The notes: a model not told the origin generated them from the sequence alone. 64,000 bases of DNA from Actinocatenispora rupis (GCF_016861975.1 NZ_BOMB01000025.1:56547-120546); one strand, 5' to 3'; counted from the first letter of the stretch, positions 1-9,606 are shown. A program made the numbers and translations.

Positions 1-1288
1 GTTCATGGTCCGGGGCGACGGACCCTACCTGTACGACGCCGACGGCCGGCAGTACGTGGATCTGGTGTGCTCCTGGGGTCCGCTGATCCTGGGGCACGCG
101 CACCCCGCCGTCGTCGAGGCGGTCACCGCGGCCGCCGCCCGCGGCACCTCCTTCGGTACGCCGACGCCCGGTGAGGTGGACCTCGCCGAGGAACTCGTCG
201 CGCGTACGGCGGTGGAGCAGGTGCGGCTGGTCAACTCGGGCACCGAGGCGACCATGTCGGCGATCCGGCTGGCGCGCGGCGCGACCGGGCGGGCCCGCGT
301 GATCAAGTTCGCCGGCTGCTATCACGGGCACGTGGACGCGCTGCTCGCCGCGGCCGGTTCCGGGGTGGCGACGCTCGCCGAGGCGGCCGAGCGCGCCCGT
401 GCCGCCGCGTCGGCTCCGGAACCGCTCCGCTCCTCGGTCGCTGGCGCTCCCTACGATGCTCACGAACCCGTCGCCGCCGAGTCCGCCGTACCCGACTCGC
501 CGGGGGTGACGGGGGCGGAGGCGGCGGACACGATCGTGCTGCCGTACAACGACGTGGCGGCGGTGGAGGCGGCGTTCGCGGCCGATCCGGACGGGATCGC
601 CTGCGTGATCACCGAGGCGGCGGCCGGCAACATGGGCGTGGTCGCGCCGCGCGACGGCTTCAACGCGCGGCTCGCCGAGATCGCCCACCGGTACGGTGCG
701 CTGCTGATCCTGGACGAGGTGATGACGGGGTTCCGGGCGGCCCGCGGCGGTTGGTCCGAGCTGGACCCGGTCGATGCCGACCTGTACACGTTCGGCAAGG
801 TGATGGGCGGCGGTCTGCCGGCCGCGGCGTTCGGCGGGCGGGCCGACGTGATGGCGCAGCTCGCCCCGACCGGCCCCGTCTACCAGGCGGGCACGCTGTC
901 CGGCAATCCGCTGGCCTGCGCCGCCGGCCTGGCCACCCTGCTCGGCTGCACGCCCGAGCTGTACCAGCGGCTCGACGCGACCGCGCACACCGTCGCCGAC
1001 CTGGCGGACAAGGCGCTGACCGAGGCGGGCGTGCCGCACCGGGTGTCGTTCGCGGGCACGATGTTCTCGGTCTTCTTCACCGACGCCGACGTGCGGGACT
1101 TCGCCGGCGCGAAGCAGCAGCACACCGCCGCGTACGCGGCGTTCTTCCACGCCATGCTGGAGCGCGGGGTCTACCTGCCGCCCAGCGCCTTCGAGGTCTG
1201 GTTCGTGTCCGGCGCGCACGACGCGGCGGCACTCGACCGGATCGCCGACGCCCTGCCGTACGCGGCGCGTGCCGCCGCGGCGGTCTGA
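1..1288 (+). CDS. hemL: Glutamate-1-semialdehyde 2,1-aminomutase (5' end outside window)
   Basis: PLP enzyme that converts glutamate-1-semialdehyde to 5-aminolevulinate, the C5 entry to heme synthesis, in the cytosol. The frame is open to the left edge (first in-frame codon at position 2), so some 35-40 N-terminal residues are missing; the visible ATG at 5 falls inside the family's [16 protein letters not shown] stretch. The PLP lysine is in [17 protein letters not shown] (codon at 797). Odd: between GVATL and PDSPGVTG, where family members are normally contiguous, lie 38 extra in-frame codons (377-490) rich in Ala, Glu and Pro. It is followed closely by a mutase-like gene and the cytochrome c maturation genes, a heme-themed arrangement known from actinobacteria. 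Confidence 0.95.
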   Translation, partial: FMVRGDGPYLYDADGRQYVDLVCSWGPLILGHAHPAVVEAVTAAAARGTSFGTPTPGEVDLAEELVARTAVEQVRLVNSGTEATMSAIRLARGATGRARVIKFAGCYHGHVDALLAAAGSGVATLAEAAERARAAASAPEPLRSSVAGAPYDAHEPVAAESAVPDSPGVTGAEAADTIVLPYNDVAAVEAAFAADPDGIACVITEAAAGNMGVVAPRDGFNARLAEIAHRYGALLILDEVMTGFRAARGGWSELDPVDADLYTFGKVMGGGLPAAAFGGRADVMAQLAPTGPVYQAGTLSGNPLACAAGLATLLGCTPELYQRLDATAHTVADLADKALTEAGVPHRVSFAGTMFSVFFTDADVRDFAGAKQQHTAAYAAFFHAMLERGVYLPPSAFEVWFVSGAHDAAALDRIADALPYAARAAAAV

Positions 1289-1298
1289 GGAGCCGATC

Positions 1299-1946
1299 AT
1301 GTCGCTGACCACCACGGTGCACGTGCTCCGGCACGGCGAGGTGTTCAACCCGGAGAAGATCCTGTACGGCCGGCTCCCCGGCTACCGGCTCTCCGACCGG
1401 GGCGTACGGATGGCGGAGGTGGTGGCCGCCGCGCTCGCCGGCCGGGACGTGACGTACCTGGTGGCCAGCCCGTTGGAACGGGCGCAGCAGACCGCGGCAC
1501 CGATCGGCGCGACGTTCGGGCTGGACACCGACACCGACGAGCGGCTCATCGAGTCGGGCAACTGGTTCGAGGGCAAGCGGTTCGGGGTCGGCGACGGCGC
1601 GTTGAAGAACCCGTCGGTGTGGCCGAAGCTGCGCAACCCGTTCCGGCCGTCCTGGGGCGAGCCGTACGTGGAGATCGCCCGGCGGATGACGGCGGCGCTG
1701 CACGACGCGCGCGACCGCGCCGCCGGGCACGAGGCGGTGTGCGTCTCGCACCAGTCGCCGATCTGGCTGCTCCGGCGGTACGCGGAGGGCCGGAAGCTGT
1801 GGCACGACCCGCGGAAGCGGCAGTGCTCGCTGGCCAGCCTCACCTCGTTCCACTTCGACGGCGAGCGCCTGTCCGGCATCTCGTACTCGGAGCCCGCGGC
1901 GGACATCGTCGCCGACTCGCCGGTCGCCGCCGAGCACGGTGCCTGA
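1299..1946 (+). CDS. Histidine phosphatase superfamily protein (phosphoglycerate-mutase-like)
   Basis: Cytosolic histidine phosphatase of 215 aa. The N-terminal RHG motif is visible in VHVLRHGEVFNP (phospho-acceptor His near residue 12); a second conserved His lies in AVCVSHQSPIW. ATG 1299 is chosen because GAGGAG precedes it at good spacing and because the longer frame from 1269 would overlap hemL. The gene sits between hemL and the ResA-like gene, as M. tuberculosis Rv0525 does (from memory). The true substrate is unknown; general phosphatase activity is more likely than glycolytic mutase, since a dedicated gpm lies at 13498. Confidence 0.85.
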   Translation: MSLTTTVHVLRHGEVFNPEKILYGRLPGYRLSDRGVRMAEVVAAALAGRDVTYLVASPLERAQQTAAPIGATFGLDTDTDERLIESGNWFEGKRFGVGDGALKNPSVWPKLRNPFRPSWGEPYVEIARRMTAALHDARDRAAGHEAVCVSHQSPIWLLRRYAEGRKLWHDPRKRQCSLASLTSFHFDGERLSGISYSEPAADIVADSPVAAEHGA

Positions 1947-1947
1947 C

Positions 1948-2520
1948 ATGCGCAGGTTCCTGGTACTGCTGGCCGTCGCGGGGATCGCGTTGGCCGGCTG
2001 CTCCACCGGCAACGACGCCGTCGACCAGAACTCCGGCGGCCAGAACCGGTACGTGGCGGGCAACGGCGAGTCGCAGACGTTCGCGCCGAAGGACCGCACG
2101 CCGGGGCCGACGGTGACCGGCGACCTGCTCGACGGCGGAAGGTTCGACCTCCGCTCGCTGCGCGGCCACGTCGTCGTCGTGAACTACTGGGCGTCCTGGT
2201 GCAACCCGTGCGCCGCCGAGGCTCCCGACCTGGAGAAGGTGTACCGGCAGACGGAGGGCGACGGCGTCCGGTTCGTCGGGGTGAACATCCGCGACCAGAA
2301 GGACCAGGCGCGGGCGTTCGTGAAGGGCCGGGGCATGACGTACCCGAGCCTGTTCGACCCGCCGGGGCGGGTGGCGCTGTCGTTCCGGCAGGTGCCGCCG
2401 AACACGATCCCCGCGACGATCATCCTGGACAAGCAGGGCCGGGTCGCCGTCGTACTGCGGCGTGCGGTGCTCGCCACCGAGCTGGCGCCGATGGTCGACA
2501 AGGTGGTCCGGGGCCAGTGA
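1948..2520 (+). CDS. ResA-like thioredoxin lipoprotein
   Basis: Extracytoplasmic thiol-disulfide oxidoreductase of 190 aa, expected to reduce apocytochrome c before heme ligation. The N terminus is a lipoprotein signal, MRRFLVLLAVAGIALAGCS, with the lipobox Cys near residue 18. The thioredoxin active site is WASWCNPCAAEAP (Cys-Asn-Pro-Cys near residues 87-90). ATG 1948 is preferred over GTG 1939 because it gives a clean signal peptide, and it lies one base after the previous stop. The stop codon overlaps the GTG of ccdA. Confidence 0.9.
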   Translation: MRRFLVLLAVAGIALAGCSTGNDAVDQNSGGQNRYVAGNGESQTFAPKDRTPGPTVTGDLLDGGRFDLRSLRGHVVVVNYWASWCNPCAAEAPDLEKVYRQTEGDGVRFVGVNIRDQKDQARAFVKGRGMTYPSLFDPPGRVALSFRQVPPNTIPATIILDKQGRVAVVLRRAVLATELAPMVDKVVRGQ

Positions 2521-3323
2521 ACGGCACCGGCTTCGCGCACGCCGCCACCTCCGGACCGCTGCTGGTGGCCCTGGTGGTGAGCCTGATCGCGGGGCTGGTC
2601 AGCTTCCTGTCGCCGTGCGTCCTGCCCCTCGTCCCCGGCTACGTCTCGTACGTGACGGGTCTGGCGGGGGCGGACCTGGACGCCGCCCTCGGTACCGATC
2701 CGAAGGGGCGGGCGGTGGCGTCGTCCGGCGCGTCGCGTACCCGGGTGCGGGGTCGGATCCTGGCGGGCAGCCTGCTGTTCGTCGCCGGGTTCACGGTGGT
2801 GTTCGTGGTGTCCGGCGTGGTGGTGGCCGGGATCGGGCACGCGCTGCTGTCGCACCGGCTGCTGGTCGAGCGGATCGTCGGGATCCTCGTGATCGTGCTG
2901 GGGCTGGGTTTCCTGGGGCTGATCCCGGGGCTGTCCCGGGAGGCGCGGGTGCACCGGATGCCGGCGACGGGGCTGGTCGGTGCGCCGCTGCTGGGCGCGG
3001 TGTTCGCGCTGGGCTGGACGCCGTGCGTGGGCCCGACCCTCGGTGCGGTACTCAGCCTCGCGACGGTGCAGGGCTCGGTGGGCCGCGGCGTCCTGCTCGC
3101 CGTGGCGTACTGCGTGGGCCTGGGGTTGCCGTTCCTGGCCTTCGGGCTGGGTTTCCGCCGGTTGCTGACGGTGTTCGCGGTGATCCGGAGGCACAGCGTG
3201 TGGGTGACCCGGGTCGGCGGGGTCCTGCTGATCCTGGTGGGTCTGGCGCTCGCCACGGGCGCCTGGGACAGCTTCACGATCTGGCTGCAGGCCGAGGTCG
3301 GCGCCGGGAAGGTTGCGGTATGA
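2517..3323 (+). CDS. ccdA: Cytochrome c biogenesis protein CcdA (DsbD-type transmembrane reductase)
   Basis: Polytopic membrane protein of 268 aa that passes electrons from cytosolic thioredoxin to the extracytoplasmic ResA-like protein. The diagnostic Cys-containing segments are present: FLSPCVLPLVPGYVSY in the first membrane segment and GWTPCVGPTLGAVLS in the fourth. About six hydrophobic segments are visible. The start is GTG 2517, which overlaps the upstream TGA (GTGA junction), so translation is probably coupled. An insertion of about 25 polar residues (GADLDAALGTDPKG and following) sits in the loop after the first segment. The stop overlaps an ATG of a possible small ORF at 3320. Confidence 0.93.
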   Translation: MNGTGFAHAATSGPLLVALVVSLIAGLVSFLSPCVLPLVPGYVSYVTGLAGADLDAALGTDPKGRAVASSGASRTRVRGRILAGSLLFVAGFTVVFVVSGVVVAGIGHALLSHRLLVERIVGILVIVLGLGFLGLIPGLSREARVHRMPATGLVGAPLLGAVFALGWTPCVGPTLGAVLSLATVQGSVGRGVLLAVAYCVGLGLPFLAFGLGFRRLLTVFAVIRRHSVWVTRVGGVLLILVGLALATGAWDSFTIWLQAEVGAGKVAV

Positions 3324-3427
3324 GCACCGCGGACGCGATCCGCCCCCACGATGCAGCCGCGCGTGGTGTCGCCACGACCGCTGCCGCGCGTCGCGGGGCC
3401 GGTACCGGAACGGCGGAGGTGGCATGA
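3320..3427 (+). CDS. Possible 35-aa coupled small ORF between ccdA and resB
   Basis: A 35-codon frame joined to ccdA by ATGA at 3320-3323 and to resB by ATGA at 3424-3427. GGAAGG lies 8-10 nt before its ATG. The product would be alanine/arginine rich, with no membrane segment and no recognised domain. Third-position GC is only moderately high, lower than in the neighbours, so it could be a non-coding spacer that merely reads through. Translation is an inference from spacing and the Shine-Dalgarno-like sequence alone. Confidence 0.3.
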   Translation: MSTADAIRPHDAAARGVATTAAARRGAGTGTAEVA

Positions 3428-5211
3428 GCGAGACAGGCGACCGCGGACGTACCGACGGGGACGGTCCGGTGCTCGCCGACGACCCGTCGACCGACGACAC
3501 CACCGACCGGGCGACCGACGGCGCGGCTGCCGGCGCGCGGCCGGTACTGGAGGAGGCCGGGCGCGAGGACGAGAACGCGCTGTCCAGCCGCCCGGACGCC
3601 GCCGCGGCCCGGCGCGTCGCCGGCAACGGCGTGCTAGCCACCGGCCGCCGCTGGTGGCGCCAGCTGACCTCGATGCGTACCGCGCTGCTGTTGCTGTTCC
3701 TGCTCGCCGTGGCCGCCGCGCCCGGTTCGCTGCTGCCGCAACGCAACCTGAACGCGGACAAGGTCGACACGTACTTCACGCAGCATCCGACGCTGGCCCC
3801 GGCCATGGACAAGGCCGGCCTGTTCGACGTGTACTCGTCGCCCTGGTTCGCGGCGATCTACCTGCTGCTGTTCGTGTCGCTGATCGGCTGCCTGACGCCG
3901 CGGATCCGGGTACACCTGCGCGCCCTGCGCCGCACCCCGCCGGACGCGCCGCGGGCGTTGCGCCGGCTGCGCGTGCACACCGAGTACGCGAGCGGCAGCG
4001 GGGCGGCGGACGCGGCGGAGGTGGCGCGGAAGGCGTTGCGCGGCAGGCGGTTCCGTACGGTGACCCGCCGGCACGACGACGGTACGGTCACGGTCAGCGC
4101 GGAGAAGGGCTTCCTGCGCGAGACCGGCAACCTGCTGTTCCACTTCTCGCTGGTGGCGCTGCTGGTCGGGGTCGCCGTCGGCGCGGGGTACGGCTGGCAC
4201 GGTGGGCGGCTGCTGATGGCGGGCAAGGACAACGCCTTCTGCAACAACCTCCAGCAGTACGACGAGTACAGCCTGGGGTCGCGGGTGTCGGGCGGTGACC
4301 TGCCGCCGTTCTGCGTGACGCTGGATCGGTTCCACGCGAAGTTCCAGGACAACGGCCAGCCCCTCGCCTACTCCGCCGACGTGACGTACTCGCCGGACGG
4401 CGGCTCCGGCGGCAAGCGGTACAAGCTGGAGGTCAACCACCCGCTGCGGGTCGACGGCGCCTCCGTGTACCTGGTCGGCAACGGCTACTCGCCGGTCTTC
4501 CGCTACACCGACCGGTACGGGCAGACGCAGACGGTCGTCTCCCCGTTCATCCCCAGCGACAGCAACTTCACCAGCGACGGTGTGGCGATCTTCCCGGACG
4601 CGAACATCGACCCGAAGACCGGCAAGCGCAACGTCGACCTGCAGATGGCGTTCCAGGGCGTGTTCTTCCCGACCGTCTCCAAGCAGGGCGGGCACGGGTC
4701 CACGTTCCCCGGGCTGCGCGACCCGGCCGTGCTGCTCTTCGCGTACCGCGGGAACACGGGCACCGACGCGGGCGTCCCGCACTCGGTCTACTCGCTCGAC
4801 CAGAGCCAGATCCAGAACAAGCAGCTCAGGCAGATCGGGAAGAACCCGAAGCTGCTGCGGCCCAGTACGAAGTGCACGGCGCAGAGCTGCTGGAAGCTGG
4901 ACGACGGGACGACCGTCCAGTTCGTCGGCGTGCAGCGGTGGGCGACGATCCAGGTCCGGCACGACCCGGGCGAGCGGATCGTGCTCGTCGCCGGCGTCGC
5001 GCTGCTGCTCGGCCTGATGGGGTCGCTGACGATCCGCCGCCGCCGGATCTGGTTCCGCTTCACCCCGGACGGCTCGGGCAGCACGGTCAGCGCCGGTGGC
5101 CTGGCCCGCACCGAGTACGCCGGGTTCCGCGCCGAGTTCGACCGGATCGTCGATGCCGCGGGCGGCCCGGCGCGCCCACCGGACTCCGGTACACCCCGAG
5201 GGAAGGACTGA
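3424..5211 (+). CDS. resB: Cytochrome c biogenesis protein ResB (Ccs1)
   Basis: Membrane protein of 595 aa, the ResB half of the System II cytochrome c synthase, which with CcsA moves heme outward and attaches it to apocytochrome. Start ATG 3424 follows a strong GGAGGTGGC ribosome site. The first ~75 residues are acidic and low-complexity; membrane segments follow near residues 80-100 (TALLLLFLLAVAAAPGSLL), 140-160 (AAIYLLLFVSLIGCL) and 235-260 (LLFHFSLVALLVGVAVGAG), then a ~270-residue extracytoplasmic domain and a C-terminal segment (IVLVAGVALLLGLMGSL). It lies between ccdA and ccsA in one operon. Confidence 0.92.
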   Translation: MSETGDRGRTDGDGPVLADDPSTDDTTDRATDGAAAGARPVLEEAGREDENALSSRPDAAAARRVAGNGVLATGRRWWRQLTSMRTALLLLFLLAVAAAPGSLLPQRNLNADKVDTYFTQHPTLAPAMDKAGLFDVYSSPWFAAIYLLLFVSLIGCLTPRIRVHLRALRRTPPDAPRALRRLRVHTEYASGSGAADAAEVARKALRGRRFRTVTRRHDDGTVTVSAEKGFLRETGNLLFHFSLVALLVGVAVGAGYGWHGGRLLMAGKDNAFCNNLQQYDEYSLGSRVSGGDLPPFCVTLDRFHAKFQDNGQPLAYSADVTYSPDGGSGGKRYKLEVNHPLRVDGASVYLVGNGYSPVFRYTDRYGQTQTVVSPFIPSDSNFTSDGVAIFPDANIDPKTGKRNVDLQMAFQGVFFPTVSKQGGHGSTFPGLRDPAVLLFAYRGNTGTDAGVPHSVYSLDQSQIQNKQLRQIGKNPKLLRPSTKCTAQSCWKLDDGTTVQFVGVQRWATIQVRHDPGERIVLVAGVALLLGLMGSLTIRRRRIWFRFTPDGSGSTVSAGGLARTEYAGFRAEFDRIVDAAGGPARPPDSGTPRGKD

Positions 5212-5216
5212 CGATC

Positions 5217-6227
5217 GTGTACTCCTCGATCTCCGACGGCCTGATGGTGGCCGCGGTCCTCGGCTACATGCTGGCGATGATCGGCTACGCGGTCGAGTAC
5301 GCGTTCGGCCGGCAGGGTGTCGTCGCCCGGATCGCGGCCCGGAAGCCGCGCGCCAGCAGGGTTCTGGTGACCGCCGGTGGTGACGAGGTCGTCGAGACGG
5401 CGGCCGACGACACCGGCGACGACGACGAGCCGCACCGGCCGATCGACGCCGGGCGCGCCGCGTTCATCGGCCGGATCGCGCTGGTCGTGCAGACCCTGGC
5501 CGCCGCGGCGCACACCGCCTGCCTGGTGTTCCGTGCGCTCGCGGCGCACCGCGTGCCGTGGGGCAACATGTACGAGTACGTGCTGACGGCGTGCCTGATC
5601 GCCACGGTGGCCTGGCTGGTCGTCGCGTGGCGGCGGCCGGCGGTGCGGCACCTCGGGCTGTTCGTGTCGCTGGTGGTCGCGATCCTGCTCTGCGTCGACG
5701 CCGCCAAGCTGTACGCCACGGCCGGCCCGCTGGTGCCCGCGCTCAACTCGTACTGGCTGGTCATCCACGTGTCGGCGATGACGGTGGCGTCCGGCATCTT
5801 CCTGGTGGGCTTCGTGACGGTCGCGCTGTACCTGATCCAGGAGCGGCGCGAGGCGTGGCTGGCCGCGGACCGGCCGCTGCGCTTCCCGCTGACCCTCGGC
5901 GACCGGCTCCCCGCGTCGGAAACGTTGGAGCGACTGGGTTTCCGCATCCACGCCCTCGGGTTCCCGATCTGGACGTTCGGCATCATGTGCGGCGCGATCT
6001 GGGCCGAGCACGCCTGGGGCCGCTACTGGGGCTGGGATCCGAAGGAGACCTGGTCGTTCATCGCCTGGGTGGTCTACGCCGCGTACCTGCACGCCCGCGC
6101 CACGCCGAGCATCCGCGGCCGCTGGTCGAGCTGGATCGCGATGCTGGGCTGGGCGGTCATGCTGGTCAACCTGTTCGGCGTCAACCTGGTCGTCTCCGGC
6201 CTCCACTCGTACGCCGGGGTCGGCTGA
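5217..6227 (+). CDS. ccsB: Cytochrome c biogenesis protein CcsA/CcsB (ResC)
   Basis: Polytopic heme-handling subunit of the System II cytochrome c synthase, 336 aa. The WWD signature is clear: WGRYWGWDPKETWSF, near residues 258-275, with further conserved histidines in LVIHVSAMTVASG and GLHSYAGVG. Start GTG 5217 is preceded by GGAAGGA. The loop after the first membrane segment is unusually charged (about residues 35-75, rich in Asp). This is the last gene of the hemL-ccs operon; a 22-bp perfect palindrome follows 18 bp after the stop. Confidence 0.93.
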   Translation: MYSSISDGLMVAAVLGYMLAMIGYAVEYAFGRQGVVARIAARKPRASRVLVTAGGDEVVETAADDTGDDDEPHRPIDAGRAAFIGRIALVVQTLAAAAHTACLVFRALAAHRVPWGNMYEYVLTACLIATVAWLVVAWRRPAVRHLGLFVSLVVAILLCVDAAKLYATAGPLVPALNSYWLVIHVSAMTVASGIFLVGFVTVALYLIQERREAWLAADRPLRFPLTLGDRLPASETLERLGFRIHALGFPIWTFGIMCGAIWAEHAWGRYWGWDPKETWSFIAWVVYAAYLHARATPSIRGRWSSWIAMLGWAVMLVNLFGVNLVVSGLHSYAGVG

Positions 6228-6244
6228 GCCGCACCCGTACGACG

Positions 6245-6266
6245 GGGGCCCCGGCGCCGGGGCCCC
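6245..6266. terminator. Bidirectional terminator, 22-bp perfect palindrome
   Basis: Arms GGGGCCCCGG and CCGGGGCCCC separated by CG, lying between the convergent stops of ccsB (6227) and the leftward phytase-like gene (6277). No T-tract is visible, as is usual in high-GC actinobacteria. Confidence 0.75.
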
Positions 6267-6276
6267 GCGTCGCGGG

Positions 6277-7818
6277 TCAGCGGACGTGCACGGTCACCGT
6301 GGTCGTCCGGGTCGGCGCGACCGAACCGTCCACATCGGACAGATCGACCGCCAGGTACTCGCCGTCGTCCTGCGTACCGTCCGGCAACGTCTTGGCGTGC
6401 AACCGGAACGGCGCGCTGTCGGTACTGACGCCGTCCAGGCCGAAGTCGCTGTCGTTGCTGATCACCAGCGTGTGCCCGCGTACGGCGACGCCCTCGACCT
6501 TGTCGTGGCCGAAGAAGTACCCGCGCGGGTCGAGGCCGGTGACGAGCTTCGCGAGATCCAGGGCCAGGTCGCTGCCGGCGGCGGTGACGTGCGCGCCGGC
6601 CAGGATCGTACGGGCGTCGGCGGTGTCGGCGCGGCCGACGAGGCGTTCGAGCGTGCCACCGGCGACGACCAGCCCGCGGTCCGGATCGTACGTGGCGCCC
6701 GGGACGCGGGCGGCCGGGCCGATGTCGGTGGCGTGCCTGACATCCACCGCGTACAGCCGCTTGAACGCGCCGGGCTCCATGTTCCCGTCCCGCTCGTCCA
6801 CCAGGAACCTCGTGGCCGACAGCGCGGTGATCTCGCTGACCGCGGTGCCGTTGTCGCCCGGGTCGTGCAGCAGGTACGGGTACTCGTGCGTGGCGCCGCT
6901 GCGCAGGTCGTACGTGACGATGCGGACCAGCGCGACGTTCTTCACCTTCTCCGTCAGGTCGTCCTGGTGCAGCGCGGACTGCATGACGCCGACGAGGGTC
7001 CGGCCGTCCGGCGTGACCGTCAGCCCCTCCATGCCCTTGTTCGGCTCCCGGTGCCGCAGCTCCCCGGGCAGCGTCCCGTCGTACGGCGAGAGTCGGCCGA
7101 GCTGCCGGCCGTCCGCGGCGAAGTGCGTGACGAACGGCCCGTACTCGTCCGACACCCAGAACGTGCCGTCCTTCGCCGCGACCAGACCCTCCGGGTCGTA
7201 GCCGTACGGCGAGGCGGGCAGCGGCTTCCCGTCGAGGCCGGTGATCGTCTCGCCGGTCGACGCCTGCGTGTTCACCTGCCCGTTGTACGGCGTGCCGTCC
7301 GCCGCGCGCAGCGTGATCGTACGGACCAGCGTCGCCGTGCCGTGCGCCAGCCGGAAGCGGCCGATCGACGGCGCGAAGCCCGGCAGCGGCTCGATCTTCG
7401 TACCGTCCGGCCCGTCCACGTTCGGCCCGCGGTCGGTCAGCCCGTAGTACTCGTCGCGGTGGCCGGGCACCGGCGCCAGCGCCGAACCGTACCCCTCGGC
7501 GCTGATCCGTACGCCGCCGATCGTGGCCAGCGGCGGCAGATCCGAGCGGTACAGCCGGACCGCGTCACTGCTGGTGTACGTGAACGTGTCGGTGCCGGTG
7601 AAGCCCGGGTCGGGCCGGTAGCCGAGCCGGCCGTCGTCGCCGACGGACACCGTGCCGTGCGCCGGATCGCTGTGCCCGACCACCTGCCCACCGGTCGCCG
7701 GTACGCTCAGCGCGCCGCCCGGCCGCACCGTGTACCCGTGCTGCGGCGCGGCCCACGTCGTCCCCGCGACACCGACCGCGAGTACCGCCGCGGCCACCGC
7801 GGTCACCGTTCTGCGCAC
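6277..7818 (-). CDS. Secreted esterase-like phytase-family protein
   Basis: Predicted exported protein of 513 aa. Start GTG 7818 follows GGAGGTACGAG and gives a signal peptide (VRRTVTAVAAAVLAVGVAG...WAAP). Residues ~35-85 look like a bacterial Ig/cadherin-like repeat (DPGFTGTDTFTYTSSDAV). The rest matches the 'esterase-like activity of phytase' beta-propeller type: GLTDRGPNVDGP, PEGLVAAKDGTFWVSDEYGP, NKGMEGLTVTPDGRTL and NDSDFGL are typical strings. Enzymatic activity in this family is poorly established; phosphate ester hydrolysis outside the cell is the usual suggestion. It is a single gene, with the methyltransferase upstream on the same strand. Confidence 0.8.
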   Translation of the reverse strand: MRRTVTAVAAAVLAVGVAGTTWAAPQHGYTVRPGGALSVPATGGQVVGHSDPAHGTVSVGDDGRLGYRPDPGFTGTDTFTYTSSDAVRLYRSDLPPLATIGGVRISAEGYGSALAPVPGHRDEYYGLTDRGPNVDGPDGTKIEPLPGFAPSIGRFRLAHGTATLVRTITLRAADGTPYNGQVNTQASTGETITGLDGKPLPASPYGYDPEGLVAAKDGTFWVSDEYGPFVTHFAADGRQLGRLSPYDGTLPGELRHREPNKGMEGLTVTPDGRTLVGVMQSALHQDDLTEKVKNVALVRIVTYDLRSGATHEYPYLLHDPGDNGTAVSEITALSATRFLVDERDGNMEPGAFKRLYAVDVRHATDIGPAARVPGATYDPDRGLVVAGGTLERLVGRADTADARTILAGAHVTAAGSDLALDLAKLVTGLDPRGYFFGHDKVEGVAVRGHTLVISNDSDFGLDGVSTDSAPFRLHAKTLPDGTQDDGEYLAVDLSDVDGSVAPTRTTTVTVHVR

Positions 7819-7932
7819 CTCGTACCTCCGTCGGCTCGGTCGTGACCCGCCGACATCCTGGTCCGTTCCGGGTTTCCGGCGGACGAGCGCGGCGCGAACA
7901 CCACCCGAACTCACCGCACGAGACGCGGTACG

Positions 7933-8703
7933 TCAGCGTGGCGCGACGGCGGACCAGGCGACGGTGAGCTCGCCGCGCCGCCAGGCGCGCGGGTCGGGTT
8001 CGACGGGCCAGCCGGCGGCGCGGGTCGCGGCGACCGCGTGCCGGAACCGTTGCCGCGTACCGAACGTGGCGTACGGTGCCGCCGCCCGCCACTGCTCGCC
8101 GAGCGCGCCGAGGAACCCGTGCACCGGCTCACCCGGTACGTTCCGGTGGATCAGCGCCTTCGGCAGCCGTTCCGCGAACACCGCCGGACTGTCCAAAGTG
8201 GACAAACGGGCGGCGAGGGTGAGCGTCGTCGGGCCGGCCGCGGACAGGCACACCCAGGTCGCCACCCGGCCCAGCTCGTCGCACGTACCGTCCACGGCCA
8301 CCCCGCCCGGCGCCAGCCGCGACCGCAGCTCCGCCCACGCCCCCGCCACCTCCGCCTCCTCGTACTGGCGGAGCACGTTGAACGCGCGGACCACCAGCGG
8401 GCGCAGGCCGGCCAGTTCGAAGCCGCCGAGCCGGAAGTCGAGGCCCGGCCGGGCCAGCGGACGGGCCCGCGCCACCCGGTCCGGATCGATCTCCACCCCG
8501 ACGACCCGCGCGCCGGTACCGGCGAGACGGTCGGCGAGCTCGACGGTGGTGACCGGACTCGCGCCGTACCCGAGGTCGACGACGAGCGGGTCGGCGGCGG
8601 ACCGCAGCAGCCGCCCGTACCGGCGGGCCAGCCAGCGGTCGACCCGCCGCAACCGGTTGGGATTGGTGGTGCCGCGGGTGACGGTGCCGAGCGGCCGGGT
8701 CAC
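7933..8703 (-). CDS. Class I SAM-dependent methyltransferase-like protein
   Basis: Protein of 256 aa with a Rossmann SAM-binding start, [19 protein letters not shown] (near residues 38-56), and an acidic residue at the end of strand 2 ([11 protein letters not shown]). The substrate cannot be told from sequence. GTG 8703 is used; the ribosome site is weak. It lies 36 bp downstream of the SDR gene on the same strand, so the two are probably cotranscribed. A TTGTCCACT-type motif (8191-8203 on the plus strand) lies within it. Confidence 0.75.
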   Translation of the reverse strand: MTRPLGTVTRGTTNPNRLRRVDRWLARRYGRLLRSAADPLVVDLGYGASPVTTVELADRLAGTGARVVGVEIDPDRVARARPLARPGLDFRLGGFELAGLRPLVVRAFNVLRQYEEAEVAGAWAELRSRLAPGGVAVDGTCDELGRVATWVCLSAAGPTTLTLAARLSTLDSPAVFAERLPKALIHRNVPGEPVHGFLGALGEQWRAAAPYATFGTRQRFRHAVAATRAAGWPVEPDPRAWRRGELTVAWSAVAPR

Positions 8704-8739
8704 GGCCGTCCCGGCGGCGACGCGCGCCGGCCGGTCACG

Positions 8740-9510
8740 TCAACCGATCCGGCCCTTGAAGACCTTGTGGTTGGCGGCCTGCGCGAGCGGCCGGACGACC
8801 AGCCGGTCCACGTTGACGTGCTGCGGCAGCCCGACCGTCCACGCGACGCACTCGGCGATGTCGTCGGCGGTCAGCGGCTCCGGCACCCCCTCGTACACCT
8901 TGGCGGCGCGGTCGCTGTCGCCGTGGAACCGGGTCAGCGAGAACTCCTCGGTCGCGACCATGCCCGGGGCGATCTCCACGACCCGGACGGGCCGGCCGGA
9001 CAGTTCCAGCCGCAGCGTCTCCGTCACGGCCTGCTCGGCATGCTTGGCCGCCGTGTACCCGGCGCCGCCCTCGTACACCCCGTGCGCCGCGGTCGACGTG
9101 ATCATCACGATCGTGCCGCGCCGGCTGGCCGTGAGCGCCGGCAGCAGGGCGGCCGTCACGCGCTGCGTCCCCACCACGTTGACCTGGTACATCGTGTCCC
9201 AGTCGGCGAGGTCCGCCGTCTCCACCGGGTCCAACCCGTACGCCCCGCCGGCGTTGTTGACGAGTACCCGGCAGTCGCCGTCGATCCGGTCGACCGCCGC
9301 AGCGAGCGCGGTCACCTGCGCCGGATCGGTGACGTCGCACGGCACCGCGGTACCGTCGATCTCGGCGGCCAGCTCGGCGATGCGCCCGGCCCGCCGCGCC
9401 GCCGCCACAACGTGGTACCCGGCGGCAGCCAGGTGCCGCGCGCTCGCCGCGCCGATCCCGCTGGACGCGCCGGTCACCACCGCGACCGGGCGTCGTACCT
9501 CGTCAGCCAT
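8740..9510 (-). CDS. Short-chain dehydrogenase/reductase (SDR)
   Basis: NAD(P)-dependent oxidoreductase of 256 aa with all classical SDR marks: cofactor motif TGASSGIG (residues ~14-21), NNAG (~86-89), and a catalytic Ser-Tyr-Lys set (ITSTAAHG, then YTAAK near 153-157). It resembles YdfG/serine-dehydrogenase-like SDRs through the [25 protein letters not shown] terminus. It is transcribed divergently from mshA with a 96-bp gap. The physiological substrate is unknown. Confidence 0.9.
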   Translation of the reverse strand: MADEVRRPVAVVTGASSGIGAASARHLAAAGYHVVAAARRAGRIAELAAEIDGTAVPCDVTDPAQVTALAAAVDRIDGDCRVLVNNAGGAYGLDPVETADLADWDTMYQVNVVGTQRVTAALLPALTASRRGTIVMITSTAAHGVYEGGAGYTAAKHAEQAVTETLRLELSGRPVRVVEIAPGMVATEEFSLTRFHGDSDRAAKVYEGVPEPLTADDIAECVAWTVGLPQHVNVDRLVVRPLAQAANHKVFKGRIG

Positions 9511-9606
9511 GGCCCGATCCTGCCACGGCGAGATCGGTCACTGTCGTTCGACTCTCATCGTACGAAGCGGCAGGATGGTGACCGGGGGACCGGACAAGGA
9601 GGACGC

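Noticed and set aside
1077..2099. Long antisense frames over hemL, resB, acs and the siderophore genes
   Set aside because: These are typical shadows of GC-rich coding regions; the opposite frames carry complete, conserved domains.
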